Of a stretch of DNA of 64,000 bases, positions 1-10,062 are shown in pieces. The notes beneath the pieces were generated by a model. It saw only the letters and a list, made by a program, of their open reading frames with translations, made no database searches and had not been told where the DNA came from. The stretch covers positions 1 to 64,000 of the forward strand of contig VGZR01000011.1 of NCBI GenBank assembly GCA_016872515.1, in the 5' to 3' direction. The stretch's first letter is position 1, and every line of letters starts with the position of its first letter. Both the position numbers and the translations under genes were made by a program. This stretch comes from SAR202 cluster bacterium (GTDB lineage Bacteria; Chloroflexota; Dehalococcoidia; Lucifugimonadales; VGZR01).

Positions 1-31
1 CTGGACAGCCTGACGAAGTAGGCCGCGACCT

Positions 32-643
32 TTGACTCCCGCTGGGGAAAAACGTTGCCCGCTCCTCATCATCCTCTCGGGGCCGTCCGGCGTCGGCAAG
101 GACGCGGTCCTGAGGCGGATGCGGGAGCTTCGCCGCCCCTACCACTTCGTCGTCACCGCCACGACGCGCCCCCGCCGGCCCGCCGAGCGCGACGGCGTGG
201 ACTACATCTTCCTCGACCACGCCACCTTCCAGCGCATGCTCCAGAAGCAGGAGATGCTGGAGTGGGCGCAGGTCTATGGAAACTACTATGGCGTGCCGAA
301 AGGCCAGGTGACCAAGGCGATGGCGGAGGGCAAAGACGTCCTCATCAAGACCGACGTCCAGGGCGCGGCCACCATCAAGCGGCTGGCCCCCGACGCGGTA
401 AGCATCTTCCTCAGGCCATTCGACATGAGTGAACTAACGATGCGGCTGTCAGCGCGGCATACGGAGTCGCCCGAGACCCTGGCCCTCCGCCTCCAGACGG
501 CGGAGTCGGAGATGCTCGAAGCGCCCAAGTTCGACCATGTGATCACCAACCGGCAGGGCCGCCTGGACGATGCGGTGAAGAGCGTCGAGGAGGCGGTGGC
601 CAAGGAACGGCTACGCGTTCCGCCGCGGTGTGTGCGGCTATAG
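32..643 (+). CDS. gmk: Guanylate kinase
   Basis: P-loop LSGPSGVGKDAV, TTRPRRPAERDGVDYIFL; non-ATG (TTG) start. Confidence 0.9.
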   Translation: MTPAGEKRCPLLIILSGPSGVGKDAVLRRMRELRRPYHFVVTATTRPRRPAERDGVDYIFLDHATFQRMLQKQEMLEWAQVYGNYYGVPKGQVTKAMAEGKDVLIKTDVQGAATIKRLAPDAVSIFLRPFDMSELTMRLSARHTESPETLALRLQTAESEMLEAPKFDHVITNRQGRLDDAVKSVEEAVAKERLRVPPRCVRL

Positions 644-655
644 GATGGTTCGAGG

Positions 656-3265
656 ATGACGATGGAACAGAACGATGTAAGGTTGCCCGGCAACATCCGG
701 CCCGTCCGGTATGACATCACGCTGGAGCCCGACCTGGAAAAGTTCGTCTTCAGCGGGACGGAGACGGTCGAGGTGGAGGTCCTGAAGCCCACCAGGGAGA
801 TCGTGCTCAACAGCATCGAGCTGACCATCCAACCCGCCACGCTGACCACATCCTCGGGCAAGACGTTGACGTCGAAGAAGCCGCGGCTGGACGAGAAGGC
901 CGAGACGGCGACGTTCGAGTTCGGCGAGGCGCTGCCCAGCGGCAGGGCGACGCTGCGGGTGGGGTTCGCGGGGATCCTCAACGATAGGCTGCGCGGCTTC
1001 TACCGGAGCCGGTACACCGACCCGGCGGGCCGCGAGCGGTACATGGCCTCGACGCAGTTCGAGGCCACCGATGCGCGGCGGGCCATCCCGTGCTGGGACG
1101 AGCCGACGTTCAAGGCGGTGTTCGAGGTGACGCTGGTCGTCCCGAACGACATGGCGGCGGTCTCCAACATGCCCGAGGTCGGCGAGAGGCCCGCCGCCAG
1201 TGGCCGCAAGGCCGTGCGGTTCGCTCCGACGCCGCCGATGTCCACCTACCTGCTGGCCTTCGCGGTGGGCGACCTCCGCTCCATCGAGCGGCGCGCCGGG
1301 AGTGGGACGCTGGTACGCATCTGGGCAACCAGAGGCAAGGAGCAGCAAGGGCAGTTCGCGCTGGAGACCTCCATCAATCTCCTGGCCTACTTCAACGACT
1401 ACTTCGGCGTCCCCTACCCGCTCGAAAAGCTCGACCACCTGGCCATCCCCGACTTCTCGGCGGGCGCGATGGAGAACTGGGGGGCCATCACGTACCGCGA
1501 GACGACGCTGCTGGTGGACCCGGCGAACAGCTCGGCGGGGACGCGGCAGCTCGTGGCCGCCATCGTGGCCCATGAGATGGCGCACATGTGGTTCGGCGAC
1601 CTGGTGACGATGGCCTGGTGGAACGACCTATGGCTGAACGAGAGCTTCGCGTCGTGGATGGGCGACAAGGCCACCGACAAGCTGTTCCCGGGGTGGCACG
1701 TGTGGAACCAGTTCCTCGTGAACGACACTGCGCGCGCCCTGAGCCTCGACGGGTTGAAGAGCTCCCACCCCATCGAGCAGGAAGTGCGCGACCCCGCCGA
1801 GATCGGCCAGCTTTTCGACGCCATCAGCTACAGCAAGGGCGCGTCCATCATCCGCATGCTGGAGCAGTTCGTAGGCGAGGAGGCGTTCCGGCGCGGGATG
1901 AATATCTACATGAACCGCCACCGCTATGGAAACGCCCGCACCCTCGACCTGTGGAACGCCCTGGGCGAGGCCTCGAAGCAACCGGTCGCGGAGATGATGG
2001 ACACGTGGGTGCAGCAGACGGGCTATCCCGTCCTGGAGGTGCAGACCCACCGCGACAGGGATGCCGTGGAGGTGCACGCGACCCAGAAGCGCTTCCTGTA
2101 CGAGAACCTGCTCCAGCCGGACGCGGCGGACACCACGGCCTGGCACGTGCCGCTGGGCATCCGAACGTCCGACCCGCAGGCCAAGCTCACCTACCTGATG
2201 AAGGGCTCCCAGGCGACCGTGCGCTTCCCTTCGACCCCGAAGGCATCCGCTGATGGCTGGGTGAAGGTGAACCCCCTCCACACCGGCTTCTACCGGGTCA
2301 AGTACGCGGCTGAGGACATCGAGCGGCTCCTGCCCGCCATCCGCTCGCTGGAGGTGCCCGCCGCCGACCGGCTGGGCCTGCAGAACGACGCCTACGCACT
2401 GTGCCGCGCCGGCTACATCCCGGTGACGCAGTACCTGACCATCGCTGAGGCGTACGTCAACGAGACGGACGAGTCTGTGTGGGCCGAGCTGTCGGCGAGC
2501 ATGGGGTCGCTGGACAACCTGCTGGGCAACGAGCCGTACCACCCGCGGTTCCAGGAGTTCGGGCGGAAGCTGTACAGCCCCATCGCCAAGAAAACGGGGT
2601 GGGACAAGAAGGAGGGCGAGGGCCACGCGGAGGCGTTGCTGCGCGCGACCGTCCTGGGCCAGTTCGGCGGCTTCGAGGACGCGGCGACGCTCAAGGAGGC
2701 GAGGCGCCGTTTCCGCAGCTACGTCAAGGACCCGGCGACCGTGCACCCGGACATCCGCAGGGTTGCCTTCGCGCTGGCGGCCAAGACCGGCGGCCCGGCT
2801 GCTAACGACCTGCTTTGGCGGCTGCACAAGACCGCCCCGCTCCAAGAGGAGAAGGTGCGGTTCCTGGCGGCGCTCACCCAGTTCCAGCGGCCAGACCTGC
2901 TCCAGAAGACGCTCGACCGGTCGCTCTCCAAGCGGGTCCGCGCCCACGAGACCATCTCCGTCGTGGCGGGCGTGGCGGCCAACCGGAAGGGGCGCGACAT
3001 GGCCTGGGAGTTCATCAAGGAGAACTGGAAGGAGTTCGACCGGCGCTACGGGGAGGGCGGCTTCGGCCTGATGGGCCTCGTGTCCACCACAGGCGCGTTC
3101 ACGACGCGGGAGAAGCTGGAGGACGTAGAGACGTTCTTCGCCGAGCACCCGACGCCGGCCGCCGAGCGGACGATACGCCAGTCGCTGGAGCGCATCCGGC
3201 TCAACGTTGCATGGCTGGAGCGGAACCGCAAGGACTTGAGGCGCTGGTTCGGAGGGGCGAACTGA
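656..3265 (+). CDS. M1 family zinc aminopeptidase
   Basis: GAMENWG and HEMAHMWFGDLVT...NES zinc motifs; full length 869 aa. Confidence 0.95.
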   Translation: MTMEQNDVRLPGNIRPVRYDITLEPDLEKFVFSGTETVEVEVLKPTREIVLNSIELTIQPATLTTSSGKTLTSKKPRLDEKAETATFEFGEALPSGRATLRVGFAGILNDRLRGFYRSRYTDPAGRERYMASTQFEATDARRAIPCWDEPTFKAVFEVTLVVPNDMAAVSNMPEVGERPAASGRKAVRFAPTPPMSTYLLAFAVGDLRSIERRAGSGTLVRIWATRGKEQQGQFALETSINLLAYFNDYFGVPYPLEKLDHLAIPDFSAGAMENWGAITYRETTLLVDPANSSAGTRQLVAAIVAHEMAHMWFGDLVTMAWWNDLWLNESFASWMGDKATDKLFPGWHVWNQFLVNDTARALSLDGLKSSHPIEQEVRDPAEIGQLFDAISYSKGASIIRMLEQFVGEEAFRRGMNIYMNRHRYGNARTLDLWNALGEASKQPVAEMMDTWVQQTGYPVLEVQTHRDRDAVEVHATQKRFLYENLLQPDAADTTAWHVPLGIRTSDPQAKLTYLMKGSQATVRFPSTPKASADGWVKVNPLHTGFYRVKYAAEDIERLLPAIRSLEVPAADRLGLQNDAYALCRAGYIPVTQYLTIAEAYVNETDESVWAELSASMGSLDNLLGNEPYHPRFQEFGRKLYSPIAKKTGWDKKEGEGHAEALLRATVLGQFGGFEDAATLKEARRRFRSYVKDPATVHPDIRRVAFALAAKTGGPAANDLLWRLHKTAPLQEEKVRFLAALTQFQRPDLLQKTLDRSLSKRVRAHETISVVAGVAANRKGRDMAWEFIKENWKEFDRRYGEGGFGLMGLVSTTGAFTTREKLEDVETFFAEHPTPAAERTIRQSLERIRLNVAWLERNRKDLRRWFGGAN

Positions 3266-3384
3266 CCGCTTCGCTCATGTTAAACAAGCTCGTTGCAACA
3301 AATAGCTTCTAATTGGCCTGGTAGTACGGCAGATCGTGTACAGCATCAATGAACCGTACAATGCTGGATGTACGGAGGCGTCGC

Positions 3385-3588
3385 ATGACTAGTGAGCGAC
3401 TAGATGTGCGTCTTGACCAGGAGCGGCCGCGCAAGCTCCGGGAAGTGGCAGCGGAGCAGGGTGCTCCCGTGTCCGAGATAGTACGCCGTCTCATAGACAG
3501 GGCCTACGAGGAGACTATTGGTGTACGCCGTGGACGTGCAACGCGCCGCCGGTCTGGCCGACACCCATCAGGAGTTGGCTGCCCGTGA
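3385..3588 (+). CDS. RHH/VapB-like antitoxin (remnant TA module)
   Basis: TSERLDVRLDQERPRKLREVAAEQGAPVSEIVRRLIDRAYEE ribbon-helix-helix-like; ORF runs into the toxin fragment. Confidence 0.5.
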   Translation: MTSERLDVRLDQERPRKLREVAAEQGAPVSEIVRRLIDRAYEETIGVRRGRATRRRSGRHPSGVGCP

Positions 3589-3727
3589 CCTGTTGCATGC
3601 GGCAGTGATGCACCGATTGGGCGTGCGCCGAATCATCTCAGCCGGTACAGGCTTTGACCAGCTAGCAGAGGTGGAACGACTGGGCCCGGCCCTGGAGTCT
3701 AGTTGGCGACATCTTGTCGTGTCCTGA
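3518..3727 (+). pseudogene. Truncated VapC-like PIN toxin (C-terminal part only)
   Basis: AARDLLHAAVMHRLGVRRIISAGTGFDQLAEVERLGP resembles the PIN C-terminus (usually SADTGFD); N-terminal acidic motif absent. Confidence 0.6.
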
Positions 3728-3747
3728 GTTCAAGGCTGGGCTGACCA

Positions 3748-5121
3748 CTACGCCGAGTAGGTCTCCTCTTTCATCAGGCCGCGCATGAAGGCGAGGTAAC
3801 TCGCCTTGGTCATGGGGGCCTTGTAGTCTGCCTTGACCTGCTTCGCCAGACGCCCTCCGTCGGCCAGGAGGTCCACCACGGTCATCGCCATCGCCTTGGC
3901 GCCCGTCAGCACGCCGAGGGCGTAGTCCTCCACCAGGAAGTCATTCCCGTGGGGCACGCCCTTGGCGCAGGCCATGTAGGGGTGGATGACCGGCATGATG
4001 TGGGACACGTCGCCCATGTCGGTGGAGCCGGTGCGGTGACCGAGCCGGACGACGTGCTGCTCGCCGACCAGCGCGACGGCGTTGCGGCGGTACGTCTCCG
4101 TCATCGCCTCGTCGTTGCGGATGGGCAGGTAGCCGGGCAGCGTCGTGATGGTGACGGACGCGCCGACGGCCAGCGCGCCCGCCCGAAGGGAGCGGTCCAC
4201 CTTCTCATTCGCTGCCATGAAGGCCTCGGTCGTGCGCCCGCGGACGAAGGTCTCCATCCGCACGTCGGCGGGCACGGAGCTGACGGCGACGCCGCCCTCG
4301 GTGATGATGGGGTGGATGCGGATGGTGTCCTCGTCGCGGAACGTTTCGCGCTGGGCGTGGATGGCCGACATGGCGATCATGGCGGCGTTGAGGGCGTTGA
4401 CGCCCCGGTGGGGCGCTGCGCCAGCGTGGGCCGCGCGGCCCGCGAACCTGATGCGCTTGGCGACCATGCCGGTGTTGGTGCCGCCGATGGCGATCTTGGC
4501 CGGCACGCCTTGCTCTGGCACAGGGCCGACGACGCCCTCGCGCACGGGGCCGATGGCGTGGGTCATCATCGCCATGTCCACGCCGTCGAGATGGCGAAGC
4601 CGCAGGAACTCGGCCTTGCCTCCGAGGAACTCGATGGCGCCCTTGCGGCGCAGCTCGTCGCGGTACTCGATCTCGATGTACTCTTCGGCGGGCACGGCCA
4701 TGAGCGCCACTCTGCCCGACAGCTTGCCCAGCACGTCCGCGGCCTTCAGCCCGGCCGCGACGCCCAGGAGCATCGCGATCTGGATGTGGTGGCCGCAGGC
4801 GTGGGCCGCGTTGGTCTGCGGGTCGGCGTGGGGATGGCCGAGGACGATCATCGAGTCCAATTCGCCCATCACGGCGACCGCGTGGCCGGGCGCGCCGCCC
4901 TCCAGCACCGCCTTCACGCCGGTGACGGCGATGCCCTCCTGGCAGGGGATGCCGAGGCGGCGGAACCAGTCGGCGGTGAGCTTGGCGGTCTTGCGCTCGC
5001 GGAAGCCGGGCTCGGGGTTGGCGAGGATCTGCTTCGCCAGGCCGATGAGGGCGTCGCCCTGGCGGTCAATTTCCTGCAGCACGGTGCGCTTGACGTCGTC
5101 GTTCGCCGTCATGTTGTTCAC
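3748..5121 (-). CDS. M20 family metallopeptidase / amidohydrolase
   Basis: GELDSM, HACGHHIQIAMLLG, PAEEYIE, GRAAHAGAAPHRGVNAL. Confidence 0.85.
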   Translation of the reverse strand: MNNMTANDDVKRTVLQEIDRQGDALIGLAKQILANPEPGFRERKTAKLTADWFRRLGIPCQEGIAVTGVKAVLEGGAPGHAVAVMGELDSMIVLGHPHADPQTNAAHACGHHIQIAMLLGVAAGLKAADVLGKLSGRVALMAVPAEEYIEIEYRDELRRKGAIEFLGGKAEFLRLRHLDGVDMAMMTHAIGPVREGVVGPVPEQGVPAKIAIGGTNTGMVAKRIRFAGRAAHAGAAPHRGVNALNAAMIAMSAIHAQRETFRDEDTIRIHPIITEGGVAVSSVPADVRMETFVRGRTTEAFMAANEKVDRSLRAGALAVGASVTITTLPGYLPIRNDEAMTETYRRNAVALVGEQHVVRLGHRTGSTDMGDVSHIMPVIHPYMACAKGVPHGNDFLVEDYALGVLTGAKAMAMTVVDLLADGGRLAKQVKADYKAPMTKASYLAFMRGLMKEETYSA

Positions 5122-5145
5122 CTATCTAACCTTGGCATAGACTCG

Positions 5146-5182
5146 CCCCCCACCTTGATCCTCCCCCCTCAAGGGGGAGGAG
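5146..5182. repeat. Dispersed palindromic intergenic repeat (copy A)
   Basis: ccccccaccttgatcctcccccctcaagggggaggag; near-identical (reverse complement) to the copy at 38445. Confidence 0.75.
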
Positions 5183-5278
5183 AGTATGAAGGCGATTCCT
5201 GCTTTGATCAAAGCAGAGGCTATTCGTGCAAGGCCCGACTGATTAGCGGCGGGCGGTTATGGTAGCATCGAAGCCGCC

Positions 5279-6448
5279 ATGAAGGTAGTCATCGCGCCGC
5301 AAGCGTTCAAAGGCTCGATATCCGCGCTTGAAGCCGCCAAGGCGATAGCGGCGGGCGTCAAGCGCGTGGTGCCGGACGCGGAGACGGTCTTGGTGCCGGT
5401 GGCGGATGGCGGCGACGGGACGCTGCAGACGCTGGTCGAAACTTCGGGCGGCCAGATACATAGCGTCAGGGTGACCGGCCCGTTGGGGGAGCACGTCGAG
5501 GCCCATTGGGGCGCGATGGGCGACGGACGGACGGCGGTCATCGAGATGGCGCGCACGTCCGGGCTGGTGCTCGTTCCCCACCCACGACGCAACCCGTTCT
5601 TGAGCACGACCTACGGCCTGGGCGAGGCCATCAGGGCAGCGATGGACGCGGGCTTCCGGCGGTTCATCGTGGGCATCGGCGGGAGCGCGACGAACGACGG
5701 CGGCGCGGGCATGGCCCAGGCGCTGGGCGTTCGGCTGCTGGACGCACAGGGCCACGACCTGCCGCATGGCGGCGCGGCGCTGGCGCGGCTGGAGCGCATA
5801 GACATGGCGGGCCTCGACCCGCGGGCCAACCAGGCCGAGTTCCTGGTGGCCTGTGACGTGAGCAACCCGCTGACGGGGCCGGAGGGCGCATCGGCGGTGT
5901 ACGGCCCGCAGAAGGGGGCGACGCCGGAGATGGTGCGGCAGCTCGACGCGGCCCTGCACCACTTCGCTCAGGTGGTGAAGCGCGACCTGGGCGCGGACAT
6001 CGAGCAGATGCGCGGCGCCGGCGCGGCGGGCGGCCTCGGCGGCGGGCTCGTTGCCTTCCTGAAAACGACGCTGCGGCCGGGCGTGGACATCGTCCTGGAG
6101 ACGGTGGGCCTGGAGAAGCACCTGGCGGGCGCCGACCTAGTCATCACCGGCGAGGGGCGGTTGGACTTCCAGACGGTGTACAGCAAGGCGCCTATCGGCG
6201 TGGCGGCGCGGGCGAAGAGGCGCGGCATCCCCGTCATCGCCATCGCGGGCTCTCTGGGCGAGCGGTTCTACCTGGTGCACGACCACGGGATAGACGCCGC
6301 AGCGGCCATCACCACGGCGCCGATGAGCCTGGAGGAGGCGTCGGCGAAGGCGGCCGACCTCATCGCCACCGAAACGGAGGAGGTGCTGCGGTTCATGAAG
6401 ACGGGCGCGCGGGTGTTTGGGAGGGGGTTGACTACATATGAGCGATAA
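5279..6448 (+). CDS. Glycerate 2-kinase (GarK type)
   Basis: MKVVIAPQAFKGSISALEAAKAI...VADGGDGT; GSATNDGGAGMAQALG. Confidence 0.92.
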   Translation: MKVVIAPQAFKGSISALEAAKAIAAGVKRVVPDAETVLVPVADGGDGTLQTLVETSGGQIHSVRVTGPLGEHVEAHWGAMGDGRTAVIEMARTSGLVLVPHPRRNPFLSTTYGLGEAIRAAMDAGFRRFIVGIGGSATNDGGAGMAQALGVRLLDAQGHDLPHGGAALARLERIDMAGLDPRANQAEFLVACDVSNPLTGPEGASAVYGPQKGATPEMVRQLDAALHHFAQVVKRDLGADIEQMRGAGAAGGLGGGLVAFLKTTLRPGVDIVLETVGLEKHLAGADLVITGEGRLDFQTVYSKAPIGVAARAKRRGIPVIAIAGSLGERFYLVHDHGIDAAAAITTAPMSLEEASAKAADLIATETEEVLRFMKTGARVFGRGLTTYER

Positions 6449-6888
6449 GGCTTCAATCATCCTGGCACTTTACGGCGCAGCATTATCAACTTTGGTTTTC
6501 TTATGGAGTCTTTTGCGTGCCCTACAAGATCGGCCGCAAATAAGAGTCAGGGTCAACCGTAGCACGCTAGTGCATCAGTTAAGGCCAGCTATTCAAGCTG
6601 TTTGAGGGGAGAGGATAGGCATCGAAGTAGTCAAACAGCGGTAAGCGACCCGTGACGGTCGTAGCAACTGGGCTTAGATTTGATACCGAGTCTGAGGAAA
6701 AGAATGCTGCGACTGTGATGGATTCTGAGTTGCCGAAGGAGTTGACGGAGGGACAAGCACACATTACATACGCAGAGCCAGGAGGCCTGGACACAAATAC
6801 GATTCTATAAGGGTGGGCAAGGGATGCAACTGGCCGTCGCTATAGGTCTGGAAAACATCCTCTTAGACCGAAGCGTAGATTGTTTTGA
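6438..6888 (+). pseudogene. Decayed small membrane protein gene
   Basis: N-term MSDKASIILALYGAALSTLVFLWSLLRALQDRPQIRVRVN, then PVTVVATGLRFDTESEEKNAATVMDSELPKELTEGQAHITYAEPGG in another frame, then WARDATGRRYRSGKHPL in a third frame. Confidence 0.6.
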
Positions 6889-6906
6889 GCGTTTGCTCCA
6901 TCCGGC

Positions 6907-7638
6907 TTACCCCATCAGGACCATGTGGACTTCGCCGGGGCCGTGGACGCCTGTGATGAGGGTGTACTCGATGTCGGCGGAGCGGCTCGGCCCGCTGATG
7001 ATGTTCATATAGCTGCCGAGGTTGCCGCTCAGGAAGTCGTCGCGCCGCAGGGTGAACAGGTCGTCCAGGCTAGGGAGCACCTGGCCGCGTTCGACGACGG
7101 CGACGTGAACGGGCGGGACGAGCGAGGCGAGGCGGCTGACGCCCTGGCGGGGGATGAGGACGCACGAGCCGGTCTCGGCGATGGCGTAGTCGGCGCCGGT
7201 GATGCCGAGGTCGGCCTCGATGGCCTTCTGCCGCAGCGCTGCACGGTCGAGGCCGAAGCCCTGGGCCATGACCTGGAGTGCGACGCCGGTGTCGGCGAGG
7301 CGGAGGTCGAGTTTCATCCTATTGAGGATGTCGTGCGCCGTGCGGACGGCCGAGCGGGCCTCGAGCCTGCGGACGACGTCGCGAACGTAGTCCGCCGCGG
7401 TGTCCAGCGAGGGGGCGCGGAGGACCTTCCAGCCGTTCTGGTTCGCGGTCTCGGCGAGCTGGGCCAGGAGCGGGCCGGCGTCGCGCTGCATCACTTCGCG
7501 GACATGGCGGGCACCGGCATCAACGTCGCCGCGCGTGCGACCCAGAGCGGTCGCGGACGGCGCGGGCGTGTGCCCCTCAGGGTGGCCGAGGGCCTGTCGG
7601 ATGGTGCGGAAGAACTCGTCGCGCGGAGCCGTGGTCAC
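6907..7638 (-). CDS. lutC: Lactate utilization protein C (LUD domain)
   Basis: GITGADYAIAETGSCVLI...RLASLVPPVHVAVV; GTG start just downstream of the lutB stop; ISGPSRSADIEYTLITGVHGPGEVHMVLMG C-terminus. Confidence 0.88.
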   Translation of the reverse strand: MTTAPRDEFFRTIRQALGHPEGHTPAPSATALGRTRGDVDAGARHVREVMQRDAGPLLAQLAETANQNGWKVLRAPSLDTAADYVRDVVRRLEARSAVRTAHDILNRMKLDLRLADTGVALQVMAQGFGLDRAALRQKAIEADLGITGADYAIAETGSCVLIPRQGVSRLASLVPPVHVAVVERGQVLPSLDDLFTLRRDDFLSGNLGSYMNIISGPSRSADIEYTLITGVHGPGEVHMVLMG

Positions 7639-7640
7639 CG

Positions 7641-9062
7641 CTACAGCCCTCGCTTCCAGCGGGAGCGGAAGCTGTGCTTGGGCAGCGCCGGAAAGGTGCG
7701 GTAGCGGGTCCAGCCGGACAGGGGCGGCGGCATCCTGCGGATGCGGCCCTTCCGCACTAGGGGCCGCTGCACTACCCTGCCCGTGGCGGTCGCCAGTCCG
7801 AGGAACATGCGACCTTGGAATGCCATACGATACCCCCGCATGGCCATGCGTTCGGCCAAGGCAACGCGCCGCTGGCCGGGGTACGCCGTCCCCTCGGTCA
7901 ATTCGCGGCGTAGCACGAGCAGCATCCGCGGGATGTTGATGCGGACGGGGCACGCCTCGCGGCACGCGCCGCACAGGCTGGAGGCGTAGGGCAGGTCCTT
8001 GGCGTCGCCCAGGCCGGTCAGGACCGGCGAGACGATGGCGCCGATAGGGCCGGGATACACCCAGCCGTAGGCGTGGCCGCCGACCTTGCGATAGACCGGG
8101 CAAGCGTTGAGGCACGCGCCGCAGCGGATGCAGTAGAGCGACTCGCGAAGCTCCGGGTTGGCCAGCAGCCGCGAGCGGCCGTTGTCCACTATGACCAGGT
8201 GGAACTCCTCGGGCCCGTCCTCGTCGTTGCTCCGGCGCGGGCCGGTCACCGCCGTCACGTAGCTGGTGATGCGCTGGCCTGTGGCAGACCGAATGAGGAG
8301 CCGCAGGAAGGTGCCCAGGTCCTTCATCGAGGGGACGAGCTTCTCCATGCCGGTGATGGCGACGTGGATGCGGGGCATGGAGGTGCACATGCGCCCGTTG
8401 CCCTCGTTGGTGACGATGACGACGGTGCCCGTCTCGGCCACGACGAAGTTGGCGCCGGTGATGCCCATGTCGGCCTGGATGAACTTCTGACGCAGCTGCC
8501 GCCTGGCCTCGCGGCCCAGGTCGGTGATTTTGTCGGTGGGCGCGGAGCCAAGTTTGCGGTGGAACAACTCCGAGACGTCCTGCCGCGACTTGTGGATGGC
8601 GGGCGCGACGATGTGGTACGGCGTCTCTTCGGCAAGCTGGATGACGTACTCGCCGAGGTCAGTCTCCACCGGCTCGATGCCGGCGGCCTCGAACTGGTGG
8701 TTGAGGCCCATCTCCTCTGAGACCATGGACTTGCTCTTGATGACAACCTTGACACCCCTGGCCTTGGCGAGGTCAACGACGTACTTATTGGCCTCCGCGG
8801 CGTCGGCGGCGAAGAAGACCTTGCCGCCCGCCTTGGCGACGTTGGCCTCGACCTGGGCGAGGTAGTAGTCCAGGTGCTCGACGGTGTGGGCCTTGATGGC
8901 CCTGGCGTGGTCGCGCAGCTCCTCCCAGTTGGGCGTCGCGTCGGCGGCCCGCAGCCTGGCGGCATGGAAGCCGTGGTACAGACCAAGGAGGCTCTTCTGC
9001 GCCTTCTCGTCGCGGATGGCGAGGGCGGCGCCCTGGTTGAACTGCTTAGTCTTCGGCTCCAT
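7641..9062 (-). CDS. lutB: Lactate utilization protein B, LUD + ferredoxin-like Fe-S domain
   Basis: ADMGITGANFVVAETGTVVIVTNEGNGRM; CIRCGACLNACPVY; CGACREACPV. Confidence 0.93.
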   Translation of the reverse strand: MEPKTKQFNQGAALAIRDEKAQKSLLGLYHGFHAARLRAADATPNWEELRDHARAIKAHTVEHLDYYLAQVEANVAKAGGKVFFAADAAEANKYVVDLAKARGVKVVIKSKSMVSEEMGLNHQFEAAGIEPVETDLGEYVIQLAEETPYHIVAPAIHKSRQDVSELFHRKLGSAPTDKITDLGREARRQLRQKFIQADMGITGANFVVAETGTVVIVTNEGNGRMCTSMPRIHVAITGMEKLVPSMKDLGTFLRLLIRSATGQRITSYVTAVTGPRRSNDEDGPEEFHLVIVDNGRSRLLANPELRESLYCIRCGACLNACPVYRKVGGHAYGWVYPGPIGAIVSPVLTGLGDAKDLPYASSLCGACREACPVRINIPRMLLVLRRELTEGTAYPGQRRVALAERMAMRGYRMAFQGRMFLGLATATGRVVQRPLVRKGRIRRMPPPLSGWTRYRTFPALPKHSFRSRWKRGL

Positions 9063-9827
9063 CTACCCCATCGCTTGGTCGAGGACTTGGGCCAGGTGCA
9101 GTGGGCGGACGTTCACGCCCTGCTTGTCTAGGCCGCCGCCGATGTGCATGAGGCAACTGCTGTCGCAGGCTACGACCGTGTCCGCGCCGGTGGCCTTGAT
9201 GTACTTGACCTTGTCTTGGAGCATGGCGCCGGAGATGTCCGCGTACTTGACGGCGAAGGTGCCGCCGAAGCCGCAGCACACCTCCGACTGCTCCATCTCC
9301 ACCAGCTCCACGCCCGGCAGCGCCTTGAGCAGCTTGCGCGCCTGGGTCTTGGCCCCCAGCTCGCGGCGCAGGTGACACGCCTCGTGGTAAGTCGCCTTCG
9401 AGCGCCCCGGCGCCTTCGCAGCCTGGGCCACACGCTCCGTCGCTCCAAGCACGTCCACGACGAACTCGGAGAATTCGTACACGCGCGGGGCAAGCGCCTG
9501 GGCCTTCCCCAGCAGCGCCAGTTCGTCGTGGAACAGCTCTTGGTAGAAGACCCGCACCATGCTGGCGCACGAGCCGGACGGGATGACGATGTAGCGGTTG
9601 CCACCGGAGAAGGTCTCCAGGAACCGGCGGGCCAGCGGCTTGGCTTCCGACCAGAACCCCGAATTGAAGGCCGGCTGGCCGCAGCAGGTCTGAGCTTCGG
9701 GGAAATCTAGCTCGGCCCCTAGCCGTCTGAGCACGCGGACGGCGCTCTCGCCGACCTCGGGATAGAGCTGGTCAATGATGCAGGTGGCGAAGAGGGATGC
9801 CCTGACCGGGCTGTCAGAAGGCGAGGC
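9063..9827 (-). CDS. lutA: Lactate utilization protein A, CCG-domain (Fe-S)-binding protein
   Basis: SLFATCIIDQLYPEVGESAVRVLRRLG, TCCGQPAFNSGF, CCGFGGTFAVKY; ORF is open to 9917, start likely near MASPSDSPV. Confidence 0.9.
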   Translation of the reverse strand, partial: ASPSDSPVRASLFATCIIDQLYPEVGESAVRVLRRLGAELDFPEAQTCCGQPAFNSGFWSEAKPLARRFLETFSGGNRYIVIPSGSCASMVRVFYQELFHDELALLGKAQALAPRVYEFSEFVVDVLGATERVAQAAKAPGRSKATYHEACHLRRELGAKTQARKLLKALPGVELVEMEQSEVCCGFGGTFAVKYADISGAMLQDKVKYIKATGADTVVACDSSCLMHIGGGLDKQGVNVRPLHLAQVLDQAMG

Positions 9828-10062
9828 CATGGACCACGAAGCCCACGATCCAGGCCACCGCGAAGGCGGGGCCTCGGGCGAACAGCCAGCCTTCCGTGGC
9901 GGGCTGCGCCTTTCCATGCCGCCACAAGTACCCAGCGAACAGGACCAGCCCGGCCACCACCAGCCACATGGAGGCGGTGCTCACTCCCAAACCGAAGCCG
10001 ATGAAGAACCCGGCCAAGGCCCACAGGAGCGGAGAGTCCACGATACGCGAGAAGGACATCTG
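9814..10062 (-). CDS. Small membrane protein
   Basis: MQMSFSRIVDSPLLWALAGFFIGFGLGVSTASMWLVVAGLVLFAGYLW..., hydrophobic helices; overlaps the lutA start; exact start uncertain. Confidence 0.6.
   Translation of the reverse strand, partial: QMSFSRIVDSPLLWALAGFFIGFGLGVSTASMWLVVAGLVLFAGYLWRHGKAQPATEGWLFARGPAFAVAWIVGFVVHGLAF

Noticed and set aside
1628-3148. 506-aa minus-strand ORF antisense to the M1 aminopeptidase
   Set aside because: Antisense GC-frame artefact with no recognisable domain; the opposite strand has zinc-protease motifs throughout.
3949-5265. 438-aa plus-strand ORF antisense to the M20 amidohydrolase
   Set aside because: His/Gly/Ala/Asp-rich artefact; its C-terminus reads through palindromic repeat A (PPTLILPPQGGGEY).
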